A stretch of DNA of 64,000 nt, taken from contig NC_058522.1 of NCBI RefSeq assembly GCF_904849725.1, positions 236,629,084 through 236,693,083 on the forward strand. The letters are read 5' to 3'. The notes below the pieces were generated by a model that saw only the letters and a list, made by a program, of their open reading frames with translations, searched no databases and had not been told where the DNA came from. Positions 11,270-22,955 of the stretch are shown piece by piece (the first letter of the stretch is position 1; each line of letters starts with the position of its first letter). Origin of the DNA: Hordeum vulgare subsp. vulgare (Eukaryota; Streptophyta; Magnoliopsida; Poales; Poaceae). Made by a program: the position numbers and the translations under genes.

Positions 11270-11470
11270 GGGATCACTGAGCACGGCGGTTCTCGACTAG
11301 TAAGTCGGGGTCCCCACACATCAAGTCGCTTTTAGAGAAATTCATTCTTCGAAAAGTGTCGTAGTATAATATGTTGATGCTGCTGCCACCATCCATGAGG
11401 ACTTTGGAGAGGGTATACCCCCCTACCTATGGTGCCACGACTAATGCTAAGTCGCCAGGGTTATCAACCC
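11270..11470 (-). pseudogene. Aspartic protease fragment of the TAT element
   Basis: The minus-strand translation contains VLMDGGSSINILYYDTF, the active-site loop of TAT/Athila proteases, at about 11350-11400; the catalytic Asp codon is 11391-11393. These lineages use D(G/S)G(S/A) in place of DTG. The frame is interrupted by a stop upstream, near 11430. It is cut off at 11260 by the chromovirus insertion, so no reverse transcriptase remains here. Confidence comes from the motif alone. Confidence 0.8.
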
Positions 11471-11619
11471 AAGGCGGGTGATCCTCTCTACTACAGATAA
11501 TAGGCTACTCAGACCAATTGAGATACCTGGGGAACATCGGCTCAGTGACGCTAAGGGTTCTGTGTTTAACCTTCTTGTCCCTTTTGCAAGTACTGGTGGT
11601 AAACACATGATACTGCCCA

Positions 11620-13651
11620 CTATTCAACTGCCTGGGGTTGTTCTGGAAACCGCTGTTGTCATTTTGCTGCTGAGAGCCACCCTGGTGAAGCTGCTGCTGA
11701 AAACCGCCCTGCCAATTATATTGCTGGATATTCTGGACCGGGTACTACCCAGCGTTGGAATGTGACCCGCCCTGAGGACCAGGGTTGGAGAAACCGCCAA
11801 ACGGACTCCTGTGTGAGTCGCCCGATCCAAATTGGTCTCGGTGTCCACCACTTTCTCCTCCTTGGTTGCTCTTGAGCGCCTCGGCACGGAACTCCTACAT
11901 CACATAGCAGTCTTCCCAAGAATGAGTGGTTGGACCTTCCGCCGTGGTATGTTGTGGGCAGGGGCCCTTGAGCATCTCGTGATAGTTGCGTGGATTTTTC
12001 CCACTGAAACCCCTTTTCTTTGGACGCTGGTTCCCAGTCCCAGTGTTAGTATTGGCGACGAATTCAGTGGCCCCTTCCTACTGCCTTTTCTTCCCTTGGC
12101 CCCCGGGGTTGTAGTTATTTCGCCCCTGAGTCTAAGAGTGGCCTTTGGATGATTCTCCTCTCCTGACACTGCTGATTTTATCGTCGTCCTCCCCGGGATC
12201 TTTGGTGTCGTCAGACTCGACGTACCTAGTGAGGGTGTCCATCAGCTCTCCCATATCCTGCACTTTACGCTTGAGTCGCCCAAGCTTCAACACCAAGGGC
12301 TGGTAATGACAGTTTTTCTCCAGGATCAACACGGCCTGAGCCGCCGAGATACCATCCGATGAATGGATTACCTCTGCATCCCGCCACGTCCAATGATGGG
12401 TCGACTCATCTGGGCGCTGGATACAGTGTTGTAAGTCGACAATAGTCATCAGGCGCTTGCAGGTTCCTCTAAAGTTCTTGACAAAACGCTCCTTCAACTC
12501 GGCCCAGGTGTTGATGGAGTTGGGCGGCAGGTTCTTCAGCCAAGTGTGCGTCGTCCCTTCAAGCATCATTGTAAAGTACTTGGCACACACCGCATCATTA
12601 ACATCGAGCATATCCATCGCAAGCTCGTAACTTTCAATCTATGCCCCTCGCTCAAGGTCCGGCGTGTAATTGGGAACCTTGCGCGGACCCTTAAAATCCT
12701 TGGGCATACGATCATTGCGGAGGGCGGGTGACAGATAGGGGATCCCTATGTTCCTGCCTCCTGACTCGCCCTGCGCGGGGGAAGGCGGCACATAAGCCGG
12801 ATAGCCTTGGCCCTCCGTGGCCGCCGTATCCGTCAGGCGGGCGGCTCGTGCTGCATCCACGAGGTCCTGGGTGCAGGTGTCTGGCAGCCCGGGCGGGTTG
12901 ATTTGTGGAGGTCGACGATGTTCACTTCTGGACACTGCGGGCGGGTCGTCATGGCGACTCCTGGTATGACTTGCCTGAGGCGTGGAGTCCAGCCGATCAC
13001 GACTATACGAGTACTGTGCATGTTGGACCACCATCGTTTTTGACATCTCGATGGCGTTCCTTGCCTCCACCTCAGCTAGAAAGTTTCCGTGGATGGGAAG
13101 AGACTCTAGGTTGCTAGTCGGAGCCAATACATTGTCAACGGGGTTAGAAAAGTGACCCCGCGGCGTGTGGAAGCGTGGTGGCTGGGATGGCGCCAGCCAA
13201 GGCGCCCCGAGTCGACATGTTGAGTAACTCACCGTGGCTGGTTAGGTTCCATCCCACGTATATGTGGGCTCTCGAAAAGTCGAGTAGGATTCAGATCGAC
13301 TGGTAGACGATTACGATGCCCCCTTTGGTGAATCGCATCGGAAGCGCGCTGCTGTCGTTCAAGCCGCCATCCCTGAACACTTAGTCGCTCTGTCTCTGTG
13401 GTGATCTGGGCCTATTGGGTCGCCATCCTGGTAGCCTCGCCTTCAATCTCGCGTTGGATCTTGGTCATCTCCTCCCTCGGTTTTGCTAACTCGGCGTTGA
13501 CCTCTTCCTGGTTCTCCGCCGTCACGGCAACTGCCGTGAGTTTAGCCATCTTTGCTACCAGATCTGCCATAGCTTGAGCCGGAGTCTTTCTTAATCCGTT
13601 GGCTTCGTTGTTCCCGGCTGCGGTCGGCTGAGCCGCCGCTGCTCCTGCCAT
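11620..13651 (-). pseudogene. Gag of the TAT element, broken by stops and frameshifts
   Basis: The likely start is the ATG at 13649-13651 (MAGAAAAQ), followed by an alanine-rich helical stretch. After frame changes, the segment 12132-13232 carries the retrotransposon gag core: YELAMDMLDV near 12620, CAKYFTMMLEGTTHTWL near 12570 and WAELKERFVKNF near 12510, with a single TAG near 12637 where relatives have Trp. Downstream, near 11930, a C..H..H..C pattern (GPCPQH, HSWEDC) resembles the zinc-finger-like motif of TAT gag proteins. The low-complexity Q/N-rich end near 11620-11750 is degraded. This would be the capsid protein; it is clearly non-functional. Confidence 0.8.
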
Positions 13652-14067
13652 GTAGATGGCAACCTAACGATGGGGTACTTTGAAATCCTCGGAGATTGCC
13701 GCCTCAGGCAGTTCCCCAAGCCGCCCTTGTGGAGAGGGTAGATCGAATCTATGTCGCCGATCGACGACTCATCGTCCGAGTTGATAGGGGTGTTCTCCTG
13801 GATCACCGGCTCATCTCGCAGGTCGATCCCCTGCGTAAAACCAACGAAAGTGCGACATGTCCTGACCTGGCGTTTGGCAGGATGGGCGTACCGGTCCGGC
13901 TCGATGATGTCGATGAAGGCGTCCGGCTCAGGTATGGGAGCCCCAAACTTGCTAATGAAGACCTGAACCTTGCCGAAGGGGACCCTGTATGCGAACTCGA
14001 TCGAATCGTCGCCAGGCCCCCACTGAGAGTTGTCGATGTAGTACTTTCCGCGGCTTCTCTTAGTCAT
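13591..14067 (-). pseudogene. Leader ORF of the TAT element, function unknown
   Basis: An open minus-strand frame begins with MTKRSRGKYYIDN at 14067, about 75 bp inside the primer site. It holds the segment GDDSIEFAYRVPFGKVQVF, then an acidic stretch (NSDDESSIGDID). It ends by overlapping the gag start in another frame. The open frame also extends upstream through the primer site into the LTR, so the start is uncertain. I recognise no domain. It may be an accessory ORF or the displaced N-terminus of gag. Confidence 0.5.
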
Positions 14068-14143
14068 GAGGCCAACCGCGTAGCTCCCAAACCCTAGAAG
14101 GGCTCCCTTTGAGAACTCAACTCCAGTGTGCGCTTGCCCCACG

Positions 14144-14153
14144 GTGGGCGCCA
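14144..14153 (-). promoter_or_regulatory. Primer-binding site of the TAT element
   Basis: The minus strand reads TGGCGCCCAC, two bases inside the LTR end. Confidence 0.75.
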
Positions 14154-14155
14154 AC

Positions 14156-14663
14156 TGTCGTGGTTTTGTCATGGCAGATGTCCTCATGAAAGTACTTAGT
14201 GATGGAGCCATCACACCTTGGTGGCGACTCAAAGGGGTTGAGCGGAAGCGAGACTCGGGTTTACCCAGGTTTGGCCCCTCTGATGGAGGTAAAAGCCTAT
14301 GTCCTGCTTTGTGTATATTTGATGGTGGAATCAATTACAAGGGTGTGTAACTCGCCTGACCTAGCTCTCGATGGATGTAACTTAATCTTTCTACCCTAGA
14401 GACTCGCCTTTATATATAGGTCGAGGCCTTAGGTTTACAGGAGTCCAGGTCACATAATGAATCGTGACCCGATATATCTCCAACCCGCCGTGTCTCTCAA
14501 GTAAGGAAACCTCCCAGCGAGTCTTCCTCTTTTTAGGTCTTGAGTCGCCCTCAGGACTCATGGGCTGAACCGGACCTAATGACAAAGATCACCTCACGCC
14601 TGATGTGTTCTTAGGCCTTGAGTTGCCATGAACCTGACCCGGCCCAATAGGGAGGGTCACACA
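14156..14663 (-). repeat. 5' LTR of the TAT element (508 bp)
   Basis: TG...CA termini: plus strand TGTCGTGG at 14156 and GGTCACACA ending at 14663. A minus-strand TATA-like sequence (TATATATAAAGG) lies near 14408-14419. The primer site directly follows the 14156 end. Confidence 0.75.
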
Positions 14664-14668
14664 GCGGG

Positions 14669-15875
14669 TAATATCCCCAAGAGTATGGTAGGATGACTAC
14701 TATCTTAATGTGTTCTAAAGCTTATGTGTAAGCAAGATGTTGTCCTACAGAGTGATCTTTGGAGGAACACATCTATATGAGCCCGACCGCTGATCACGAT
14801 CTATGGGATTGGGGTGATCTCTAGTAAGCTCATGAATAAGCCTGGAGTATAACTAATATGCTCCACCCGAGGGGTTAGCCTTCGGTAGCCTAGTACTAAT
14901 AAGACATGTGGTGAAACTTCTTTACACCAAACTAACAATTCAAGGCATAGTCCATTTTTTAGTTGTGAAGGAGTGTATCTACTTGCTCTAGGGGAAGCTC
15001 AACCTTAACAGGTCTTCACTGAAATGTTGGTATATCAAAACAGTAATTGGAATAGAGGACAAAACGGGCCCTTGAGATGTGGTGGGGGTTGTTGAAATAT
15101 GAGATGGGCCTAGGTCCCATAAGATAATTTCAGAAAAGTATCTAAGGGCCCTTGTAGGTGGCATGAGAAGGGGTGGTGGGAAGTTTAGCCACATCTTGCT
15201 AGTGGAGAGGTAGTTGGACCTCCATATAAGGGTCTCTCTCCTACATGCTATTGGAGTTTGAGAAGAAAAGAGGCCCTCGCACACTCCTCCTCCGCCGCCC
15301 GCCTCACCACGCCAAGCCACGCCATGCCTCATCACAAAGCGTCACGGGTTGAGGGATTGATGTGAGCCGAGTTCATACTTGCGCGCTTATTTTTGTCGGT
15401 CAGAAACGGAGAATATGTAACTGATGCGCCACGATGTGAACCGTCAGATCACGAGTTGTTACCTACTCGGACGTGGGTCCAGGTGTCGAGCCAACATATC
15501 TCCACCCGGACGTGCCTACATAAGCGAGGCCTCGTCCAACCCTAAACGCCACGAGATCATAACACATCTACATCCACGCACACCGCATGTCATTCCTTTT
15601 GCTGCTGCTGCCTCCGGCGACTCCTTCCCATTCGACGCTTACACAGTTGACGGGAGAGGAGGCCTTCGAAACCCCGCCTCTCTAGTTCCTGTACGGGAGA
15701 GGGGCAATTAGGTTTTTGGGGAGCGACTACGCGACTGATTGCCTCCATTCGTCTACTTCCTCTACGTATGCATCACCTTCATTGTCATCACCATCTCGCT
15801 CCCAACCGACACCGACCGTGCACGTACTGAGAAGTGGGTTGTCGATCAGAAGGCGGGCGAGGATGTTGTCGCCGC
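14669..15875 (+). mobile_element. Copia-type element, 3' internal end and partial 3' LTR
   Basis: A polypurine tract (GGTGGGGGT, about 15081-15089) is followed by an LTR start, TGTTGAAATATG, at 15090. This tract-plus-terminus pair is typical of Triticeae Copia elements. The 425 bp before it show no intact coding sequence. The LTR is cut at 15875 by the Athila-like insertion. The short ORFs inside it (15424-15975) look like chance frames. Confidence 0.65.
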
Positions 15876-17384
15876 TGATACAGCCATTTTGCATCATGAT
15901 TTCCTACTGTTGTTTATAATGTTTTTATGCATAATAATGCTTTGTGGAGTAATTCTAATGTCTTTTCTCCCATAATAAGCAAGGTTTACACGAAGAGGGA
16001 GAATGCTGGCAGCTCGAATTTTGACCTAAAAAGGTATATTGGAGACACTTATTCCGAACATATCCAAATAAAGTGAAACTTCCCGGAAAATTATTTTGGA
16101 ATATATTAAAAATATTGGAGCAAGTAACTACCGGAGGGGGCCACGTGGTGACCACACGACACCAAGGCGCGCGAGGCCCCCCAAGTGCGCCCTGGTGGGT
16201 TCTGGCCATCCCAGCCCACCTTCGATGCCCATCTTCTAGTACTTAAGGTCTAATGACCTAGAAAAAATTAGGAGGGGACTTTCAGGATGGTATGCTACCG
16301 TCTCGAGGCGGAACTCGAGCAGGAGCACTTCTGCCCTCCGGCAGAGCGATTCCGCCGGGGGAACTTCCCTCCGGGAGGGCGAAATCGAAGCCACTGTCAT
16401 CACCAACAACACTCTCATCTTGGGGAGGAAAATCTTCATCAACATATTCAATAGCACCATCTCCTCTCAAACACTAGTTCATCTCTTGTGTTCAATCTTC
16501 ATACCAGAACCTGAGATTGGTACGTGTGGGTGACTACTAGTGTTGATTACATCTAGTAGTTGATTACTACATGGTTTATTTGGTAGAAGATTATATGTTC
16601 AGATCCACTATGCTATTTAATACCCCTCTGATCTTGAGCATGAATATCATTTGTGAGTAGTTACATTCTTTCTTGAGGTCACGGAAGAAGTCATGTTGCA
16701 AGAAATCATGTGAAGTTCATATGTGTTCGATATTTTGATGATGTGAATGTTGTGATTCCCTTAGTGGTGTCATGTGAACAACGACTACATGGCACTTCAC
16801 TATGTTTGGGCCTAAGGGAATGCATTGTGGAGCAGTTATTAGATTATGGGTTGCTAGAGTGACAGAAGCCAAAACCCTAGTTTATGCACTACTTCGTAAT
16901 GGACTGATTTGGATCCAAATATTAAATGCTATGGTTAGATATTATCTTAATTCTTTTCTCATAGTTGCAGATTCTTGTGAGGGGGTTGATCATAAGTGTG
17001 AGGTTTGTTCAAGTAATAAAAGCACCCAAGCACCGGCCCACTCACATATCAAATTATCAAAGTAGCGAACGCAAATGAAACCAACATGATGAAAGTGACT
17101 ATATGAAATTCCCGTGTACCCTCAAGAATACTTTCTTCTAATAAGAGTTTGGCATCTCCTTTCCACAAAAGGATTGGGCTATCTTGTTGCACTTTATTTA
17201 AATTTACCATTACTTGCTCGTTACCAATTATCGTGCTATCAAACTACCTGTTACCTACAATTCCGGTGCTTGCAGAAATTACCTTGTTGAAATCCGCTTG
17301 TCATTTCCTTCTGCTCCTCGTTGGGTTTGACACTTTTACTTATTGAAAGGACTATGATTGACCCCCTACACTTGTGGGTCATCA
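15876..17384 (+). repeat. 5' LTR of the Athila-like element (1.5 kb)
   Basis: Starts TGATACAGCC and ends GGGTCATCA. It matches 24806-25070 at its start. A GC-rich, hairpin-prone stretch lies at about 16,300-16,390, including CCCTCCGGGAGGG. Confidence 0.88.
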
Positions 17385-17395
17385 AGACTCCATTC

Positions 17396-17413
17396 TGGTG
17401 TCGTTGCCGGGGA
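17396..17413 (+). promoter_or_regulatory. Primer-binding site (tRNA-Asp type)
   Basis: TGGTGTCGTTGCCGGGGA, 11 bases after the LTR end. It matches the Athila-type TGGCGTCGTTGCCGGGGA with one change. Confidence 0.88.
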
Positions 17414-17490
17414 GTGAAGTACTCTTGGTAAGTGGAAATCGGTAAGGAAAAATTTATACTACGTGCTGAAATAATTTGTCACTTGCTACT

Positions 17491-18580
17491 ATGGAAAACA
17501 ATCCTTTGAGAAGTTTGTTTGGGGTATCTTCACCTCGACCAGAACCACAATTAGTTGCCCCTCAACCTACTGCACCTACTGAAAATATTGGTTATTAAAT
17601 TCCTTCGAGTATAATAGAACAACTGCTAGCTAATCCTTATGGACTTTTCTGAACTGAACATCCTGATATGCATCTCATACGTGTGGATGAAATTTGTGGA
17701 TTATTTAAGCTTGTAGGTTTACCGAGAGATGAAGTTAATAAGAAGGTTTTACCTTTATCTTTGAAGGGAAAGGCGTTGACATGGTATAGCCTATGTGATG
17801 ACATTGGATCATGGAACTGGAATCGATTGAAATTAGAATTTCACCAAAAGTTTTATCATATGCATCTAGTTCATCGTGATCGGAATGATATATATAATTT
17901 TTGGCCTCGTGAAGGATAAAGCATCGCTCTAGCTTGGGGAGTATTAAGTCAATGTTATATTCATGCCCCAATCATGATCTCTCGAGAGAAATTATTATTC
18001 ATATTTTTTATGCTCGGCTTTCTCATAATGATCAATCCATGCTCGATACTCTTGTACTAGTTCTTTTATGAAGAAGACTATTGAATTCAAGTGGGATCTA
18101 TTAGAAAGAATAAAATGTAGCTCTGAAGATTGGGAACTTGACAAAGGTAATGAGTCAGGTATTAAACTTAAGTTTGATTGTGTTAAAACTTTTATGAATA
18201 TCGATGCTTTTCAGAAGTTTAGCACTAAATATGGGCTTGACTCTGAGATAGTAGCCTCTTTCTATGATTCATTTGCTACTCATTTTGACCACCCTAAAGA
18301 GAAATGGTTTAAATATCATCCGCCTATTAAAGAAGAAATTAAAGAACCAGTAAAAGCTAAAGATGAAACCATCATTTATGGTATTGATCCAGTTGTGCCT
18401 ACTAGTTATATCGATAAACCACCTTTCCCTGTTAGGATAAAGGAACATGCTAAGGTATCAACCGTGGTTCACAAAAGTAACATTAAAGCACCTAAGCCCT
18501 CTAAACAAATTAAAGTAGAACCTAGTATTTCTATGGTTAAAGATATCTTGGTAGAAAATATTGATGGGCATGTTATTTAC
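17491..18580 (+). pseudogene. Gag of the Athila-like element
   Basis: Starts at ATG 17491 (MENNPLRSLFG), shortly after the primer site. The gag core is visible as ICGLFKLVGLPRDEV and LSLKGKALTWYSL (17690-17800), followed by WNRLKLEFHQKF. There are early in-frame stops near 17596 and 17649, and a frameshift near 17920-18068. The later part (18068 onward) is a lysine-rich region in another frame, leading into protease. This would be the capsid precursor. Codon use is AT-rich, unlike the chromoviruses nearby. Confidence 0.8.
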
Positions 18581-19059
18581 TTCTGTGATGAAGCTATTAG
18601 AATTGCTAAACGCGATGAAAAAGATAAACATAGACCCGTAGTTGGTATGCCTGTTGTCTCAGTTAAAATAGGAGATCATTGCTATCATGGTTTATGTGAT
18701 ATGGGTGCTAGTGTGAGTGCTATTCCTTTTAATTTATACTAAGAAATTATAAATGACATAGCAAGTGCTGAAATAGAAGACACTGATGTTACTATTAAAC
18801 TTGCTAATAGAGACACCGTCACACCACTTCAGATTGTCAGATATGTTGAATTCTTGTGTGGGAAAATAAATATCCTACTGATTTTATAGTTCTTGGTTCC
18901 CCACAAGTTGACTTTTTTCCCATTGTCTTTGGTAGACCTTTCTTGAACACTATCAATGCTAGGATAGATTGCAAGAGGGAAACCATCAGTGTTAATTTTG
19001 GTGATGTGTCTCATGAGTTTAACTTTTCTAAGTTTAGTAGACAACCGCGTAATAAATAA
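18581..19059 (+). pseudogene. Aspartic protease of the Athila-like element
   Basis: The active-site loop LCDMGASVSAIPF lies near 18690-18730 (D-M-G in place of the D-L/I-G common in Athila). A stop (TAA at 18740-18742) and a frame change follow. The C-terminal half, with FPIVFGRPFLNTINARID near 18915, is a standard protease ending for this lineage. It would process Gag-Pol. The breaks make it non-functional. Confidence 0.8.
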
Positions 19060-19296
19060 TTATCTAGGAAGGATAAAATAGGTGGTCTTGCTTCTATTGT
19101 CGTTCCTCCTAGTGATCCACTAGAACAATATTTGAGACCATGAAAATGATATGAACTTGCATGAAAGAAATGAAATAGATAAGATTTTCTTTCAACAACA
19201 ACCTCTCCGAAAACACAATTTGCCTATTGAAACTATAGGAGGACATCCTCCACCTAAAGGTGATCATGTGTTTGAATTAAACGATTTCCTGACACT

Positions 19297-20976
19297 TTGA
19301 AGTATGGTTATCTTGATGAGAGAAAGATATATCTTGTTATTATTAGTGCTAACCTTTCAAAACATGAAGAAGAAAGATTATTAAAAATTCCGAGGAAGCA
19401 TCGGGGTGCAATTGGATATACTCTTGATGATCTTAAGGGCATTAGTCCCACTCTATGTCAGCACAAGATTAATATGGAACCTGGTGCTAAACTCGTTGTT
19501 GATCACCAATGATGATTGAATCTTAAGATGAAATAAGTGGTAAGAACTTGAATATTAAAGCTTCTGGAAGCATGTATAATTTATCCCATAGCTGATGGTA
19601 GATGGGTAAGTCACGTTTATTGTGTACCTAAGAAGGGAGGTATTACTATTGTTCCTGATGACAAAAATGAACGTATTCCATAGAGAATTGTCATTGTCTA
19701 TAGAATGGTAATTTATTTTAAAAAATTAAATAAAGCTACTAGAAAAGATCATTACCCGCTACCTTTCATTGATCAAATGCTAGAAATATTATCTAAGCAA
19801 ACACACTTTTGTTTTGTGGATGGTTATTCTGGTTTCTCTCAAATACATGTATCACAACCTGATCAAGAAAAAACCACCTTTACTTGTCCTTGTGGAACTT
19901 ATGCTTATAGACGTATGCCTTTTCGTTTATGCAATGCACCTGCTACCTTTCAAAGATGTATGACTGCTATATTCTCTGATTTTTCTAAAAAGATTGTGGA
20001 GGTTTTCATGGATGATTTTTCCATTTACGGAACTTCTTTCGATGATTGCTTAAGCAACCTTGATTGAGTTTTGCACAGATGAGAACAAACTAATCTCGTC
20101 TTGAATTGGGAGAAGTGCCACTTTATGGTTAATGAAGGTATTGCCTTGGGGCATAAAATATTTGAACGAGGTATTGAGGTGGACAAAGCTAAAGTTGATG
20201 CAATTGAGAAAATGTCATGTCCTAAAGATATTAAAGGTATTCGAAGTTTCCTTGGTCATGCTGGTTTCTATAGAAAGTTTATTAAAGACTTCTCTAAAAT
20301 TTCTAGGACTCTTACTAATCTTTTACAAAATTATATTCCATTTGTTTGTTATGACGATTGTGTAGAAGCCTTTGAAACACTTAAGAAAGCCTTAACTTAT
20401 ACGCCTATTGTTCAACCACCTAATTGGAACTTGGCTTTTGAAATTATGTGTGATGCTAGTGATTATGATGTTGATGATGTTCTAGGACAAAGAGTTGATA
20501 AGAAATTAAATGGTATCCATTACACTAGCAAAACTCTAGACAGTGCCAAAAGAAATTATGCTACTACTGAAAAAGAATTTTTAGCAGTTTTGTTTGATTG
20601 TGATAAATTTAGATCCTACGTCGTTTATTCCAAAGTTATTGTTCACACTGATCATGCTGCTATAAAATATCTTATGGAAAATAAAGATGCTAAACCTAGA
20701 CTCATTAGGTGGGTTCTCTTGCTTTAAGAATTTGATTTACATATCACTGATACGAAAGGAGCGGAGAACCCCGTACCTGATAAGTTGTCTAGGTTAGAAA
20801 ATATTCTTGATGACCCACTACCTATTGATGATAGTTTTCCTGATGAACTGTCAGCTGCAATAAATGTTTCTCAAAACACTCCTTGGTATGGTGATTATGC
20901 TAACTACATTGTTGCTAAATATATACCACCTAGTTTCACATACCAACAAAAGAAAAGAAAATCTTCTATGATTTAA
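19297..20976 (+). pseudogene. Reverse transcriptase and RNase H of the Athila-like element
   Basis: The pre-RT segment (KHRGAIGYTLDDLKGI, 19400-19450) has the usual Athila form. RT motifs follow: CFVDGYSGFSQI near 19815, RRMPFRLCNAPATFQRCM near 19910, and the catalytic FMDD at 20005-20016. Thumb and connection follow ([16 protein letters not shown], near 20250). RNase H has [14 protein letters not shown] near 20445, [16 protein letters not shown] and [11 protein letters not shown] near 20640. Stops near 19510, 20065 and 20726 interrupt a largely continuous frame. The integrase linker begins near 20785. Confidence 0.88.
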
Positions 20977-20979
20977 GAC

Positions 20980-22163
20980 ATTACTTTTGGGATGACCCAG
21001 ATCTATATAAAGAAGGGGTAGATGATATTATTAGATGGTGTGTATGTGAGCATGAAAAGGAACAAATCCTATGGAAATGTCATTCTGAAGCCTATGGAGG
21101 ACATCATACGGGAGATAGAACTGCTCACAAGGTATTGCAATGTGCTTTTTATTGGCCTACTCTCTTCAAGGATGAATGTAAGTTTGTCTTGTCTTGTGAT
21201 GAATGACAAAGAATTGGTAATATCAGTAAGCGTCAGGAAATGCCTATGAATTATTCACTCGTTGTTGAACCATTTGATGTTTGGGCTTTTGACTATATGG
21301 AACCTTTTCCTTCCTCTAATCGATATACTCATATTTTGGTTGTTGTTGATTATGTTACTAAGTGGGTAGAAGATATTCCAACTAGTAGTGTTGATCATAA
21401 CACCTCCATTAAAATGCTTAAAGAAGTTATTTTCTCGAGGTTTGGAGTCCCTAGATATTTAATGACTGATGGTGGTTCACACTTTATTCATGGTGCTTTC
21501 CATAAAATGCTTGCTAAATATGATGTTAACCATAGAATTGCATCACCCTATAATCCTCAATCTAGTGGTCAAGTTGAACTTAGCAATAGAGAAATAAAAT
21601 TAATATTACAAAAAAAATCAATAGGTCCCGAAAGAATTGGTCTAAGAAACTAGATGATGCGCTTTGAGCCTATAGAACAGCTTATAAAAATTCTATGGGT
21701 ATGTCTCCATACAAGATGGTATATGGAAAAGCTTGTCATTTTCCTCTAGAGTTAGAACATAAAGCATTTTACGCAATTAAAGAACTTAACTATGATTTCT
21801 AACTTGCTGGTGAAAAGAGGTTATTTGATATTAGCTCACTAGATGAATGGAGGACCCAAGCTTACGAAAATGCCAAACTATTCAAAGGAAAACTTAAAAG
21901 ATGGCATGACAAAAGAATCCAAAAGCTGGAATTCAAAGTTGGAGAATATGTTCTTTTCTACAAGTCCCATTTTAGAATTTTTGCACGCAAACTTCTTTCC
22001 AAATGGGAAGGACCATATGTTATCGAAGAGGTTTATCGCTCGGGAGCTGTCAAGATTAATAATGTTGAAGGTACTAGCCCATAGATGGTCAATGGACAAA
22101 GAATTAAACACTATATCTCAGGTACGCCTATTAATGTTGAAAGCAATATTATCCAAACCATGA
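20980..22163 (+). pseudogene. Integrase of the Athila-like element
   Basis: The zinc-binding region is at about 21080-21215 (EAYGGHHTGDRTAHKV, then CDE). The second Cys of the CX2C pair is replaced by a TGA stop near 21205. The DDE core has AFDYMEPFPSS near 21270, LMTDGGSHF near 21460 and GQVELSNREIK near 21575, so the acidic triad is retained. The C-terminal part (DEWRTQAYENA, then GEYVLFYKS) is recognisable at about 21840-22080 after another frame change. It follows the RNase H by about 250 bp. Confidence 0.85.
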
Positions 22164-22541
22164 CAAAGGGGGAACACATAAAAGAAACCTTCCAGAACAC
22201 TCCAGAATCCTAAAAAGAGGAGGTATGTGATACGTTAAGTAAACGGACTCCAAAAAATCTGCAAAAATATTTTCTGTTAGTTTTGGAATATTACAAAAAT
22301 AAAGAAAATAATAAATAAACAGGAAAGCAACTGAGGTGAGCACGATACACTAGGGCGCGGGCAGGCGCGCCCTCGTGGGTTATGCCCTCCTCGGGCACCT
22401 TCCCGACTCCGTTTTCCTTCCATATTATTGTTTACCAAGAGAAAATAAATCTCTATGTATACACCCGGACGATCTGACCACTGCATCGCAAAAAAATCCC
22501 ACATTCTTGTTTCGTGTTGTTTTCCTGACACATGTGAAAAT

Positions 22542-22955
22542 ATGTTGTCCCAAGATTCAGAGGGGGAGAGCTATGTTGTTGACTATATTGCAAACCCTAA
22601 GGTCTATGGAGAGGTGGATCATTATGGATGGACCACAGATGAGGAGGAAGACACCAACATGAAGGAAACAAAGGATGATAGCTCTAAGGAAGAGGATGAC
22701 CCACTACCTCAGCCTGGAGACATGCATGTGGAATTCAAGAATTCAAGCCTCCCTAAAGGATACAAACCTAAGGTTCAATTTATTCCATCTCGTTTTCTGG
22801 AGGATAGCAAGGAGGCATTATGCAAAAAGATATTAAAGCTTGAGTAAGAGTAGGAGCATCTAAGGGAGGAAAAATTTATGCTCAAGTATAAGCTGAAGAA
22901 GAAGACAACCTCATCATCACCATCTTCGTCATCTTCCCCACCAAAGGAGACTTGA
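22542..22955 (+). pseudogene. Accessory ORF downstream of pol, function unknown
   Basis: A 137-codon frame from ATG 22542 to TGA 22953-22955, interrupted only by a TAA and a TAG close together at 22845 and 22851. The body is acidic (TTDEEEDTNMKE, then SSKEEDDPLPQPGD). It continues to a basic/amphipathic stretch (LREEKFMLKYKLKKK) that could be a short coiled coil, and ends in a serine-rich tail. I see no signal peptide or transmembrane segment, so it does not look like an envelope-like protein, the usual idea for a post-pol ORF in Athila. The frame starts about 380 bp after the integrase remains. Confidence 0.55.

Larger units (their letters stand above)
11260..14663 (-). mobile_element. TAT-type Ty3/gypsy element, 5' portion, split by the chromovirus
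   Basis: Minus-strand order: a 508-bp LTR (14156-14663), a primer site, a leader ORF, gag, a zinc-finger-like region and the start of protease. Everything after the protease start lies beyond the chromovirus insertion and outside the window. TAT assignment rests on the gag core, the DGGSSINILY protease loop and the TGGCGCCCAC primer site. It resembles the Triticeae WHAM-like group, a recognition-level guess. A likely 5-bp target duplication would begin at 14664 (gcggg). Confidence 0.8.
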
